From Lachnospiraceae bacterium (GTDB lineage Bacteria; Bacillota; Clostridia; Lachnospirales; Lachnospiraceae), in NCBI GenBank assembly GCA_009774345.1, contig VSNR01000013.1, forward strand, positions 1 to 40,174: a DNA stretch of 40,174 nt, given 5' to 3'. Numbering within the stretch: the stretch's first letter is position 1; every line of letters begins with the position of its first letter. The notes beneath the pieces were generated by a model. That model did no database searches and was not told where the DNA came from. It was given only the letters and a program-made list of their open reading frames with translations. Position numbers and translations under genes: made by a program. Shown piece by piece: positions 24,872 through 32,992 of this stretch.

Positions 24872-25916
24872 GACTCCACCCCCATACTCTCTTTGTTCCT
24901 TTTACAATATAATACAAGAACAGCGTAAAAGCAATCGAACACAACGGCGTAAACAAATAGCTGTATACGACTTCATTCCCCAAAACAGCGCTTCCCGGTC
25001 CGTTGACAATCTTCCACAAAACCTTTGCGCCAAGGTACTCTACCACAATCCTTTGCAGAATGTAGATTTCCAAGGTATATTTCCCGATGTCGCCGATCAG
25101 GCCGCAAATTTTATTTGCCGGAAACATCTCATCAAGCCTTCTTGCGAACAGGAGCACCACAAAACAGCCTGCAAATCCGATCAGCCAGCGGAATACGTCG
25201 ATTGCAAGCTGCGCTGCGGCGCCATACGCTGACGACAGCAGACTCATGCCCGACCAATAGATAAAGTGCAGGTCTCTAAAATGCGGCAGCAGCATTGGAA
25301 AGAGCACGATCGAAAAGAGCTCAAGCACTGACAGCGCTTTTTGACTGCCCGCGCCTCCTTTTTCGATCACATAACCGGTCACAAAATACGGAAACAGATA
25401 GAGATTGTATTCACTGTAGGGCAGAAACGCCAGTAAACTATACGCTGCCACAAGCAGCAGCGGCATCATTCTGCCGCTGCCCAGCCTGCGCGCGAGGGCA
25501 TCTGCTGCAAGCAGCGCGACAGAACAAATGAACATGCACCACAGAAACCAGATATTGCGGATCTCATCAAACAGTATCACAAAGCTCACCGGATACGCAT
25601 CACTGCCAAGCAGGCGCTCGACTACAAGCTTGACCACATAGAAACCCACTCCGCCAAGCACTGCCGGAATTGCGATATGCACCAGCTTTTTTTCTAAATT
25701 CTGCACAAAACTGCGCCTGCCCGCGGTCTTTGCCAGAAAGTAGCCGCTGATCAGCAAAAAGAGCGGCATATGAAACGAATAGATGAAGATAAATGCCTTG
25801 TTGTCAAAAAAGATGCTCCCGCTGCCGCCATACTGTATGGTATGCCCCCACACGACGAGGAATATCGCGATTCCCTTGAGCAGATCCCAGTATTTGATTC
25901 TTGCTTGTTTTTCCAT
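24855..25916 (-). CDS. Acyltransferase family 3 membrane protein (O-acetyltransferase)
   Basis: A 353-residue protein with about ten membrane helices. The start RIKYWDLLKGIAIFLVVWGHTIQY is the family-3 acyltransferase signature, with the essential His in WGHT, and IYSFHMPLFLLISGYFLAK follows in the usual place. Such enzymes bring acetyl or other acyl groups across the membrane and O-acylate surface sugars. It sits directly before the FdtB-like gene, overlapping it. It is not of the left-handed beta-helix FdtC/QdtC type, so N-acetylation of the amino sugar would need another enzyme. Six bases separate it from the GT4 gene upstream. Confidence 0.87.
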   Translation of the reverse strand: MEKQARIKYWDLLKGIAIFLVVWGHTIQYGGSGSIFFDNKAFIFIYSFHMPLFLLISGYFLAKTAGRRSFVQNLEKKLVHIAIPAVLGGVGFYVVKLVVERLLGSDAYPVSFVILFDEIRNIWFLWCMFICSVALLAADALARRLGSGRMMPLLLVAAYSLLAFLPYSEYNLYLFPYFVTGYVIEKGGAGSQKALSVLELFSIVLFPMLLPHFRDLHFIYWSGMSLLSSAYGAAAQLAIDVFRWLIGFAGCFVVLLFARRLDEMFPANKICGLIGDIGKYTLEIYILQRIVVEYLGAKVLWKIVNGPGSAVLGNEVVYSYLFTPLCSIAFTLFLYYIVKGTKRVWGWSHADKV

Positions 25917-25922
25917 AATTTT

Positions 25923-27038
25923 TTATCCTTTTCGATACCTGTCTATGATCTCAATCATTTTTGCCGCCGACTTTTCCCACACAAACTGTTCCATCACACG
26001 CTGGTGCGCCTGCTGCCGGACTGCACCCCAGTCGCCGGTTTCCAGACAGGATATCAGTGCCTGCTCGCTGTCGCACAGATACCCGCTTTTTTCATGCTGC
26101 ACGATGACTTCCGGTCCCGGCGCCCTGAGTGCGATGACACAGCATTCATAGTACATCGCCTCCAGAATCGCCATGCCAAAGATCTCTGTCGCACAGTAAT
26201 TCACATAACAGTCCGCAATCCGGTACAGCGCCCACATCTGGTCGTTTGGCACCTGCCGGATGATTCGAACCACACTGCCAAGCGAGAGCGCGTCAATCTT
26301 TTCCTCCACCTCAGACGAAAGTTCTCCCTGTCCGACCATCAAAAACCGGTACGCGGGATTTTTCTGATACAATCCGCCAAAAAGTTCTACAAGGCGGACA
26401 GGATTCTTCTCGGCACGCATCCTGCCCACATACAGAAGCACTTGATCTTCTGGCTGATAGGACCACCGCTCCCGTAGCTGATTTCTGCCATACTGTGCAT
26501 AATCCTGCTTTAGCAGCGTTTCATCCAGCCCGACAGGCACCACATAGACCCTGCGGGCACCCTCCTTGCGCAGCTTCGCTTCAAGCTGTGGTCCCTTTAC
26601 GATGGTCGGGATTCTCTTATAATACTTCACATTATTGCACAGAAGATCGACAAGCTTTCGTTTCCACGCGGACACGTTGTTGCTGTGCGCCACGCCGATA
26701 TAGGGCATACACAGAATGCGGTTTTTGCTGCACCATCTAAGGAAACTGCCCAGTGCCAGATAGTTGTCGGAGGCGGTGATATAGCAGTCTTTATCCGAAT
26801 CGAGCCGCGTGTAATCCGGGAGTGCATGTTTGCCGATATGGCGGCATTTTTGATAGACAATCTTCACACCGTGCTTTTGCTGGCATTCTTCATCCTGCTC
26901 CATGTCCGGTATCAGATGATATACCGTGACATCATGTCCCGCTGCGGCAAATGCTTTCGCCATGCCCTCCGCCTGTGAGTTATAATACTGACTTATATTT
27001 TTCTGTTCTGTATTTAATGAAATAACTGCCAGCTTCAT
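25923..27038 (-). CDS. Family 4 glycosyltransferase (GT-B)
   Basis: A 371-residue retaining GT-B enzyme. The N-terminal domain begins MKLAVISLNTEQKNISQYYNSQAEGMA. The C-terminal donor-binding domain shows LLYVGRMRAEKNPVRLVELF and the E-rich block GMAILEAMYYECCVIALRAPGPEVI, the EX7E-type element of GT4. There is no membrane helix. The start at 27038 is preferred to a frame-open ATG at 27101 because GAAGGAG lies upstream and the longer form only adds sequence overlapping the previous gene. It is 13 bases downstream of the GT2 gene stop. Sugar unknown. Confidence 0.85.
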   Translation of the reverse strand: MKLAVISLNTEQKNISQYYNSQAEGMAKAFAAAGHDVTVYHLIPDMEQDEECQQKHGVKIVYQKCRHIGKHALPDYTRLDSDKDCYITASDNYLALGSFLRWCSKNRILCMPYIGVAHSNNVSAWKRKLVDLLCNNVKYYKRIPTIVKGPQLEAKLRKEGARRVYVVPVGLDETLLKQDYAQYGRNQLRERWSYQPEDQVLLYVGRMRAEKNPVRLVELFGGLYQKNPAYRFLMVGQGELSSEVEEKIDALSLGSVVRIIRQVPNDQMWALYRIADCYVNYCATEIFGMAILEAMYYECCVIALRAPGPEVIVQHEKSGYLCDSEQALISCLETGDWGAVRQQAHQRVMEQFVWEKSAAKMIEIIDRYRKG

Positions 27039-27051
27039 GCACTCTACTCCT

Positions 27052-27825
27052 TCATTTTTTATCTGCCCGCCGATGCGTCCATTCATGATGCGTCCATTCA
27101 AATAAATGGCTCTTGAACGTCACAAAATAATAACGTCTTCTGCTCATATACCCCCTCTGGTATCGAATCCTTGCATTCTCGCGCACCCCTGTCTGGCTGC
27201 TCGACATGCCGCCGAGCTGAAAATTAGACAGCACACTCATAACGGGCGTAAATACCACTTTCCCGGACTCATAAAAGCGCAGCATCAAGTCATAATCTGC
27301 CGCCGAGCGGTACTGCAAATCAAAGACACCGAATGCATCATACGCCGCCTTTGTCACAAAACAGGTCGGATGTGTGATCATCTGCTGCGGCAGAAAGTCA
27401 TGATGATAGATCACTGTCGCCTTCTCTCTGCCGTCCTGATACGTCCGCTGCAGCCCGTACACCACTTCATATGGATTGCCCTGATAGTGATTCACTACCT
27501 GCGAGACCGTATCCGGCTCATACCAGTCATCGCTGTTGACGATGCCGATCAATTGTCCCTGCGCGATACGGATGCCCTTGTTCATCGCATCGTAGATCCC
27601 ACGGTCCTTTTTTGATAACACCACGAGTTTCTCTGGCAGCCGGCTGCGATAGCTTTCGATCCGCTCCAGCGTCGTGTCTGTCGAACCGCCGTCAATTATA
27701 ATATATTCTATATTGCTGTAGGTCTGGTGCTCAATGCACGTCAGCGTCTTTTCAATCGTCTTCTCACTGTTGTAGCAGGGCGTGATGATTGACACCAGCA
27801 TCTTTTGACTGTTTTGATTGTCCAT
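27052..27825 (-). CDS. Family 2 glycosyltransferase (WcaA/colanic-acid type)
   Basis: A 257-residue GT2 enzyme. MLVSIITPCYNSEKTIEKTL (9-28), IIDGGSTDTTLE (43-54), SKKDRGIYDAMNKGI (71-85) and NSDDWY (97-102) are the classical motifs of the short GT2 group that extends polysaccharide repeat units. The ATG at 27825 has AAGGGG seven bases upstream. The last residues EWTHHEWTHRR are encoded by a perfect 15-base tandem duplication, so the extreme C-terminus has recently lengthened by five residues. No membrane segment is present. Confidence 0.87.
   Translation of the reverse strand: MDNQNSQKMLVSIITPCYNSEKTIEKTLTCIEHQTYSNIEYIIIDGGSTDTTLERIESYRSRLPEKLVVLSKKDRGIYDAMNKGIRIAQGQLIGIVNSDDWYEPDTVSQVVNHYQGNPYEVVYGLQRTYQDGREKATVIYHHDFLPQQMITHPTCFVTKAAYDAFGVFDLQYRSAADYDLMLRFYESGKVVFTPVMSVLSNFQLGGMSSSQTGVRENARIRYQRGYMSRRRYYFVTFKSHLFEWTHHEWTHRRADKK
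27072..27101 (-). repeat. 15-base tandem duplication at the 3' end of a GT2 gene
   Basis: Two adjacent copies, GATGCGTCCATTCAT at 27072-27086 and GATGCGTCCATTCAA at 27087-27101 on the plus strand, differ only at the last base. The unit is in frame and repeats the residues EWTHH/EWTHR. This is typical of replication slippage. Confidence 0.8.
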
Positions 27826-27864
27826 TTTTATACCCCTTACGCACTCTGGCACGCTTAAAATTCC

Positions 27865-29052
27865 TTATTTCATACTTCCAGACGATTCTTCCAGTATTGC
27901 GTGATAGATCTGCTCAAGCTGCCCTGCGACCGCCTGACTGCTGAATCTTGACGCTACGGATGTCCGTACTTTATCCGAATCATACTGATGTGAAGATGTG
28001 ATCATCTGCTGCATCGCATTCTCGAGTGCACTGACATCCTCCACAGGCACCAGCAGCCCATTGTCCGGTGTCACGAAATCATCTGGTCCGCCGCACGCGG
28101 TGGCGATCACAGGATTACCACATGCCATTGCTTCTATATAGACAACGCCAAAGGTCTCATAGCGGCTCGGAAGTACAAAACAATCACAGGAAGCCATCTG
28201 ATGCGCTGTCTGCTGCCGGTCCAGCGCGCCTAAGAATGTCACTGTATCTGAAATCTCATACTCTTCACACCATTTTACCGCTTTTTGCAGTGCCTGTCCA
28301 CCACCGCCCACCACAAGTCTCGCCAGCGGACAATTTCTCTGGACAGTCCTCCACGCCCTGAGTAGGATATCGATCCCCTTTTTTCTAAGCTGGTCTTCTG
28401 TCTGCATATAACACAGGCTAAAAAACGTAAAATTCGCTGTTTTGGTGTCACTTTGATGAAAAAAATCACAGTCCACGACATTTCCTACAACCTGTATCTC
28501 CTGCGGGGCTCTGTACACTGCCAAGACATCACGAAAGGCACTGCTGACACACAGTACTTTCGCCGCCCGCTGAAATGCCTGTGTGATATACTGGTTGTTT
28601 TTCCTGCTGATCTGATCTCTGTGGAGCTGAAACATCGTTGCATGTTCTGTGATCAAATACGGAATGCCCGTCTGCTGCGAGAGCGCCATCGCTGCCTGTC
28701 CAGCCCACACACAGCAGTGTGCATGGAGGATGTCCGGCTCCATCCTGCCCTTGATCTGTGATTCATAGAGCGAGAGAATGCCTCTGGCAAAAGCCTTTCT
28801 GTGCCCTTCCATGCCATGCTTAAACGGACAGAATGTCTTTTTCCTGTATACTTTGATATTGTCAATGACATCGGTCGTCTGCTCCTCATAGACAATCCAT
28901 TCTCTGATACATTTGACAGAATACGTGTCACAGTACAGGATGGTCACCTGATGTCCAGCTTTTTTCAGCGCCTTTGCCTGTTCTAGGAAAAAGCTCCCCA
29001 CCGTCGGCCGGCGCTTTGTCTGAAAAAAGGCAGGTATGATAAGAATATTCAT
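27865..29052 (-). CDS. Family 4 glycosyltransferase (GT-B)
   Basis: A 395-residue GT-B protein. The N-terminal domain has FFQTKRRPTVGSFFLEQAKALKKAGHQV, a glycine-containing loop and helix typical of GT4. The C-terminal domain has VVGGGGQALQ, TVTFLGALDRQQ and PSRYETFGVVYIEAMACGNPVIA, where the two Glu seven residues apart contact the donor. The enzyme is cytosolic. GGAGAGGG precedes the ATG, and only three bases separate it from the stop of the preceding GT2 gene. Specificity is unknown; many relatives add hexoses or HexNAc to lipid-linked repeat units. Confidence 0.87.
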   Translation of the reverse strand: MNILIIPAFFQTKRRPTVGSFFLEQAKALKKAGHQVTILYCDTYSVKCIREWIVYEEQTTDVIDNIKVYRKKTFCPFKHGMEGHRKAFARGILSLYESQIKGRMEPDILHAHCCVWAGQAAMALSQQTGIPYLITEHATMFQLHRDQISRKNNQYITQAFQRAAKVLCVSSAFRDVLAVYRAPQEIQVVGNVVDCDFFHQSDTKTANFTFFSLCYMQTEDQLRKKGIDILLRAWRTVQRNCPLARLVVGGGGQALQKAVKWCEEYEISDTVTFLGALDRQQTAHQMASCDCFVLPSRYETFGVVYIEAMACGNPVIATACGGPDDFVTPDNGLLVPVEDVSALENAMQQMITSSHQYDSDKVRTSVASRFSSQAVAGQLEQIYHAILEESSGSMK

Positions 29053-29055
29053 CGC

Positions 29056-29889
29056 TTATTTCCCTCTCCTGAGCAAAATCCGAATCCAGCTTTTCGACTG
29101 CTTCACTGCCTCCCAGCCCATACCGTTGCCGATCATGTACCACATCTTCTCACGAAAGAACATCTTTGCCTCCGTAAGCTTTAGCGGCGCCGCACTTTTC
29201 CCTGTGATCGAGCCGCCGGAAATTCGATAGCAGACCAGCTCCCTGTCAAGCAGTCCAAAACGGTAGCCTTTTTTCAGCAGCTTCACATTCAGAGGATAAT
29301 CTTCCATCCAGCGGTATGCCTCGTCGAACCCTTTGAGCGCACGAAGGATTTTCACCGGATAAAACGCCGCGGCAGGCGCCACAATCCGATTCTGTATCAA
29401 AAGCTGCCTGTACTGCTCCTTCTGGCTCAGCGCTGCAAATGCATAACAGCGCTCACAGTACGCGGCGACAGAAGAAAAATCGCAGTCTGCGTCGTCTGAG
29501 AACAGCTTTACCCGCGCGATGGGAATCGTATTGGGATGCGCCTCGCAGTAGGCGACATATGTGCTGATAGCGTTCGGCGCCATACAGTCATCTGCTGCCA
29601 GAAACTCGGCATAGGCTCCTGTCACATGCCGCAGCGCCCGATTGTTGCTCCCGGGAATTCCGGTATTTACTTTGGCTGTGACAAGCTGCGTCTGGCAGAA
29701 GCGCTCCTGATTTTTTTCAAGCCATGCTGCGACCTCCTCGATCGTCTGGTCTGTAGACTTATCATCCGTCACAATGAGTTCGATCTTTTCATAATCCTGC
29801 GCCTTGACGGACTCCAGCGTTCTTACGATCGTATCTGCGGAATTATACGCTTGAACGACGACGCTCACCAGTTTGTCCTTCTTCTTCAT
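29056..29889 (-). CDS. Family 2 glycosyltransferase
   Basis: A 277-residue GT2 enzyme with LVSVVVQAYNSADTIVRTLES (7-27), TDDKSTDQT (41-49) and LAADDCM (97-103) as the DxD-type site. The pattern with AYAEFLAADDCMAPNA and RWMEDYPLNVKLL is common among short capsule-type GT2s. A basic hydrophobic end (KQSKSWIRILLRRGK) may touch the membrane. Its ATG follows the stop of the Wzy-like gene by one base, with GGGGGAAAA as ribosome binding site, so they are coupled. Confidence 0.86.
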   Translation of the reverse strand: MKKKDKLVSVVVQAYNSADTIVRTLESVKAQDYEKIELIVTDDKSTDQTIEEVAAWLEKNQERFCQTQLVTAKVNTGIPGSNNRALRHVTGAYAEFLAADDCMAPNAISTYVAYCEAHPNTIPIARVKLFSDDADCDFSSVAAYCERCYAFAALSQKEQYRQLLIQNRIVAPAAAFYPVKILRALKGFDEAYRWMEDYPLNVKLLKKGYRFGLLDRELVCYRISGGSITGKSAAPLKLTEAKMFFREKMWYMIGNGMGWEAVKQSKSWIRILLRRGK

Positions 29890-29890
29890 T

Positions 29891-31066
29891 TCATTTTCCC
29901 CCCAAAAGTATCCTGCGCGGCTGCCAGAGATATCCCTGCGTCTCCCCCCGCTCCAAAAAGGGCTGATACCAATAGTATCCCATAAAGAGCAGCAGATAAT
30001 TCCGCAGCAGATAAACGGACACCAGATGCGCCTCCATCATGGAAAATACAGCGTATGCCGTCACGATCACACAGAGGCTGTAGTCCTTATTGTGATAGGA
30101 CTGCCAAATCAGATACAGATTGCCCAGCAGATAGACGGCTGCCGGAACGATGCCATACCAGTAAAACAGCCGGATAAATCCCTGATCGAAAAATTCCTCG
30201 TTGGCTGCCGCGCCAAACAGTTTCCAATTCTCAACCCTTGCCGCCTCATAGATGTTGGAATACTGAAATCTGCCGTTGAGCACCCTGTCAATCTTATACA
30301 TGACAGGCGTATCGCGGCCGGTGTGCGACCCATAGGCGGAAAACGCCACCAGCGCGATAAAAAACAGCGCCGCCAGCAGATACAAAAGCCGTCTTTCCCG
30401 AGCCGCCCTGCTGTACTTCATGAGCATCACGCCCGCGACCGCCGCCGCCAGCACGATAAATCCTGTGTTGGAGTCGGTAAAGAGATAGAACACAAACCCT
30501 ACAAGCCCCACTGCCAGAAAATGCCACAGCCGCATGCGCTCTGCGTACAGATACATTCCAAGCGTACTGACCATAAACAGCATTCCCTGAAACGCATTCG
30601 GATGTCCCATCCCAAAACAGTACCGCGTCTCATAATAAGGGTCCAGCGGTCCAGAACCCCTTCCATAATCTGCGGTGACGGACACTGCCCCATAAATTCC
30701 TGTGACAGACAGCACAAACAAAACCGCCATCCCTGCTATTGTAGCGCAGAGCACTACCTTCAAGAGCCGCCGAAGGTCGATGTCCTTACACGCTGCGACC
30801 AGCGCCACTGCCCGCACTGCCTCGTCCTTGGTATTGACAAAGTATGACACGGCTGCCACCATGCCCACCATGCCAAGGAACAGAATTTCATTTCTCGAGT
30901 ACTTTGTCGTCAGAATCTTTACTGCAAACAGCAAAAACGTCAGGCGAAAGAGCTGTCCTTCATAGGGGTTGATATATGCACTTTTATCAATGATCACCAG
31001 CAGCAGCTCGATCAGCACTGCCGCCCAGAAGCAGTATGTACCTGCTTTTTTTGCGCGCTCTTCCAT
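29891..31066 (-). CDS. Wzy / O-antigen-ligase-like polymerase
   Basis: A 391-residue protein with about ten to eleven membrane helices and one larger loop. The loop after the central helices contains YGRGSGPLDPYYETRYCFGMGHPNAFQG; an Arg- and Gly/His-rich outer loop followed by a HPN motif is characteristic of Wzy polymerases and O-antigen ligases. Such enzymes join undecaprenyl-linked repeat units or transfer finished glycan on the outer face. Its presence indicates that at least one product of this locus is a polymer. AAAGGA precedes the ATG by ten bases. Overall identity within the family is usually low, so polymerase versus ligase remains open. Confidence 0.75.
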   Translation of the reverse strand: MEERAKKAGTYCFWAAVLIELLLVIIDKSAYINPYEGQLFRLTFLLFAVKILTTKYSRNEILFLGMVGMVAAVSYFVNTKDEAVRAVALVAACKDIDLRRLLKVVLCATIAGMAVLFVLSVTGIYGAVSVTADYGRGSGPLDPYYETRYCFGMGHPNAFQGMLFMVSTLGMYLYAERMRLWHFLAVGLVGFVFYLFTDSNTGFIVLAAAVAGVMLMKYSRAARERRLLYLLAALFFIALVAFSAYGSHTGRDTPVMYKIDRVLNGRFQYSNIYEAARVENWKLFGAAANEEFFDQGFIRLFYWYGIVPAAVYLLGNLYLIWQSYHNKDYSLCVIVTAYAVFSMMEAHLVSVYLLRNYLLLFMGYYWYQPFLERGETQGYLWQPRRILLGGK

Positions 31067-31093
31067 GCGTCTTTATTCCTTTCATGCCCCAAA

Positions 31094-32023
31094 TCAACAT
31101 TTTCTGAAACGGCTTGTGACAAAGCTTAGCACTGTCGCCGCAAGCTCCTTAGACATCTTGCGGACAAACAGCCCTCCCCCAATCCCAAGCGCCTTCGCCT
31201 CCCGAAACCCTCTGTGATATTTGATCAAAAACTGCTCTGTAAAATACGCTCTGCATGCTTTGCTTCTGTTCAGACCATACTTGGTATACATGTATTTGTA
31301 GTCATTATATATGCGCTCGTCCTTGTCTAAAAAGCTCTCTGTATACTGGTTTGCATGTACGCCAATCGAGACCAAGGGCGCCTCTGTATAGGCAAAAATG
31401 GGACTTTTTTCCAATAAATTAAAATACAAAAACAGATCGGACGCCCAATTGCTCTGCTCATCGAATAAAGTCAGCGCACTGCCTCTGCGGTAGATGACAG
31501 CGCTCGGCGCGCCAATCTGGTTTCCCAGAAAAAGATGGCGGTAATCCTCACGCAGCCCGTCGATAAACGACGCGTCCGCCGCGCGGTCATAATATTTCAT
31601 TTGATGCGCTGCCGTCACATGACGCAGGGCGCCGCCATCCTGCCCGTCCAGCATCACCTGCCTGCTGCCGGAGAACGCAAGCGCGGCATCAGGATTATTA
31701 TCCAGCATTGCCGCAAACGCGCCAAGACTTTTGCTGTCTGTAAACCAGTCATCGCTGAACATAATCTTAATGTAGGCTCCCTCCGCCATTTTGATCGCGG
31801 CATTCCAGTTCAAAATATGTCCATACGGCTTCTGGTTCCTCTGGTACTTTACCATAGGATAACACCCGTTCACCAGTGCCTGTGTCTCATCGCTGGTCGA
31901 GTCGTCAGATATATTGACCTCAAAGTCCGTGTACGATTGTCTGTAGATGGATTGCAGCAGGCGCTCCACTTCATCCGCATTGTTATAGCAGGGAATACAG
32001 ATCGAAACTTTTGGTCGCTCCAT
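31094..32023 (-). CDS. Family 2 glycosyltransferase
   Basis: A 309-residue GT2 enzyme. VSICIPCYNNADEVERLLQS (6-25), ISDDSTSDET (38-47) and MFSDDWF (88-94) are the nucleotide- and metal-binding motifs. A long middle insertion (about 110-175) and a helical C-terminal region ending with basic residues are in keeping with surface-glycan GT2s. AAGGGGGG lies upstream of the ATG. It begins 12 bases after the GT17 stop, within the same operon. Confidence 0.87.
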   Translation of the reverse strand: MERPKVSICIPCYNNADEVERLLQSIYRQSYTDFEVNISDDSTSDETQALVNGCYPMVKYQRNQKPYGHILNWNAAIKMAEGAYIKIMFSDDWFTDSKSLGAFAAMLDNNPDAALAFSGSRQVMLDGQDGGALRHVTAAHQMKYYDRAADASFIDGLREDYRHLFLGNQIGAPSAVIYRRGSALTLFDEQSNWASDLFLYFNLLEKSPIFAYTEAPLVSIGVHANQYTESFLDKDERIYNDYKYMYTKYGLNRSKACRAYFTEQFLIKYHRGFREAKALGIGGGLFVRKMSKELAATVLSFVTSRFRKC

Positions 32024-32035
32024 GCCAATCCCCCC

Positions 32036-32992
32036 TTATTTTCCCCTTCCAAGCATCCTTCTTCCAGCGCGTTTGATTGAGACCAGAATATTATAACAAG
32101 CGTTTTTTATTATCACTTTTGCCCTGCGGAGCGCCTTTTTGGCGCCCTTTTCCTCATGCATAATCAAGAAATCCAGCTCCTTTTGATGCCCCCTGATATA
32201 CGCGGGAAAGCTCTCATCAATTTCACACCGGACAAACTGTGCATTCCTGCCGAAGATATCTTTGCCGTCCTTAATCTGGTCGGTCACATTCGATAACACA
32301 TGTCTCGAATTATACTCCTGATGCGCTGCGGACACGACCTTTTCCTGCACCCGCTTGCGGATGTCCTTCTCACCATGGCCGCCCATATACCCAAAGTGCC
32401 AGCCGCCGTCCTCCACGCGGATACCGATCTCCTTGCGCTCTGGAAACCGCAGCTCACCCAAAAGAAGATGCTGCTCCCTCAATAATTTGTAGCTGAGCAT
32501 CTTAGTGCCAATCCACTTCTTGCGCGCCACACCCTCAAACTCGCCCGCATAGGACAACAGGTTGCCCGATACTTCCTCCATATTCAGATAGCAGTAAAAA
32601 AGACGCTGTGCAAAGTGGTAGATCTTGTCCTCCTGAAAATTTTGCAGGATTTCACGGATTTTGTCAGGGTTTGGAATCTCGTCAAGATCGCTGAAAATCA
32701 CAATATCGTCATCTGTACAGCCAGCCAGCCCCCTTGTCACCGCATTTTTCTGGAAAGTATCCCGCTCGTGCGTACCGCCTGCGGGGGTATCGTCCACAAC
32801 CACATGGATGATCTTATCCTCAAACTCGGCAAACATCGCTTTATTTTCTTCATAATACAAGGGCTTTTTCAGACCGGAAAAGGTCTCTGTCGCCTCGCTG
32901 ATCACAAACCTGTCCACCACTGGACCAAGGACATGCAATCGAATCTTTAGGATATCCAGTTCATTGAAAAACTGAAAGCAGTCATAAATCAC
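32036..32992 (-). CDS. GT17-like glycosyltransferase (beta-1,4-N-acetylglucosaminyltransferase family)
   Basis: A 318-residue cytosolic enzyme. VIYDCFQFFNELDILKIRL (1-19), FVISEATETFSG (29-40), FQKNAVTRGL (80-89), IFSDLDEIPNP (99-109) and GWHFGYMGG are the consecutive blocks of family GT17, whose best-known member is the bisecting GlcNAc transferase of animals. SDLDEIP holds the metal-binding acidic residues. The start is a GTG at 32992 with AGGAGGA six bases upstream; it overlaps the preceding gene by 11 bases. The C-terminal 40 residues are very basic. Bacterial members are poorly characterised, so the donor is uncertain. Confidence 0.85.
   Translation of the reverse strand: MIYDCFQFFNELDILKIRLHVLGPVVDRFVISEATETFSGLKKPLYYEENKAMFAEFEDKIIHVVVDDTPAGGTHERDTFQKNAVTRGLAGCTDDDIVIFSDLDEIPNPDKIREILQNFQEDKIYHFAQRLFYCYLNMEEVSGNLLSYAGEFEGVARKKWIGTKMLSYKLLREQHLLLGELRFPERKEIGIRVEDGGWHFGYMGGHGEKDIRKRVQEKVVSAAHQEYNSRHVLSNVTDQIKDGKDIFGRNAQFVRCEIDESFPAYIRGHQKELDFLIMHEEKGAKKALRRAKVIIKNACYNILVSIKRAGRRMLGRGK

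Noticed and set aside
29873..30847. Long plus-strand open frame (324 codons) opposite the Wzy-like gene
   Set aside because: It is antisense to a clear membrane-protein gene and reads as a His/Gln/Arg-rich shadow with no domain and no fitting ribosome binding site.
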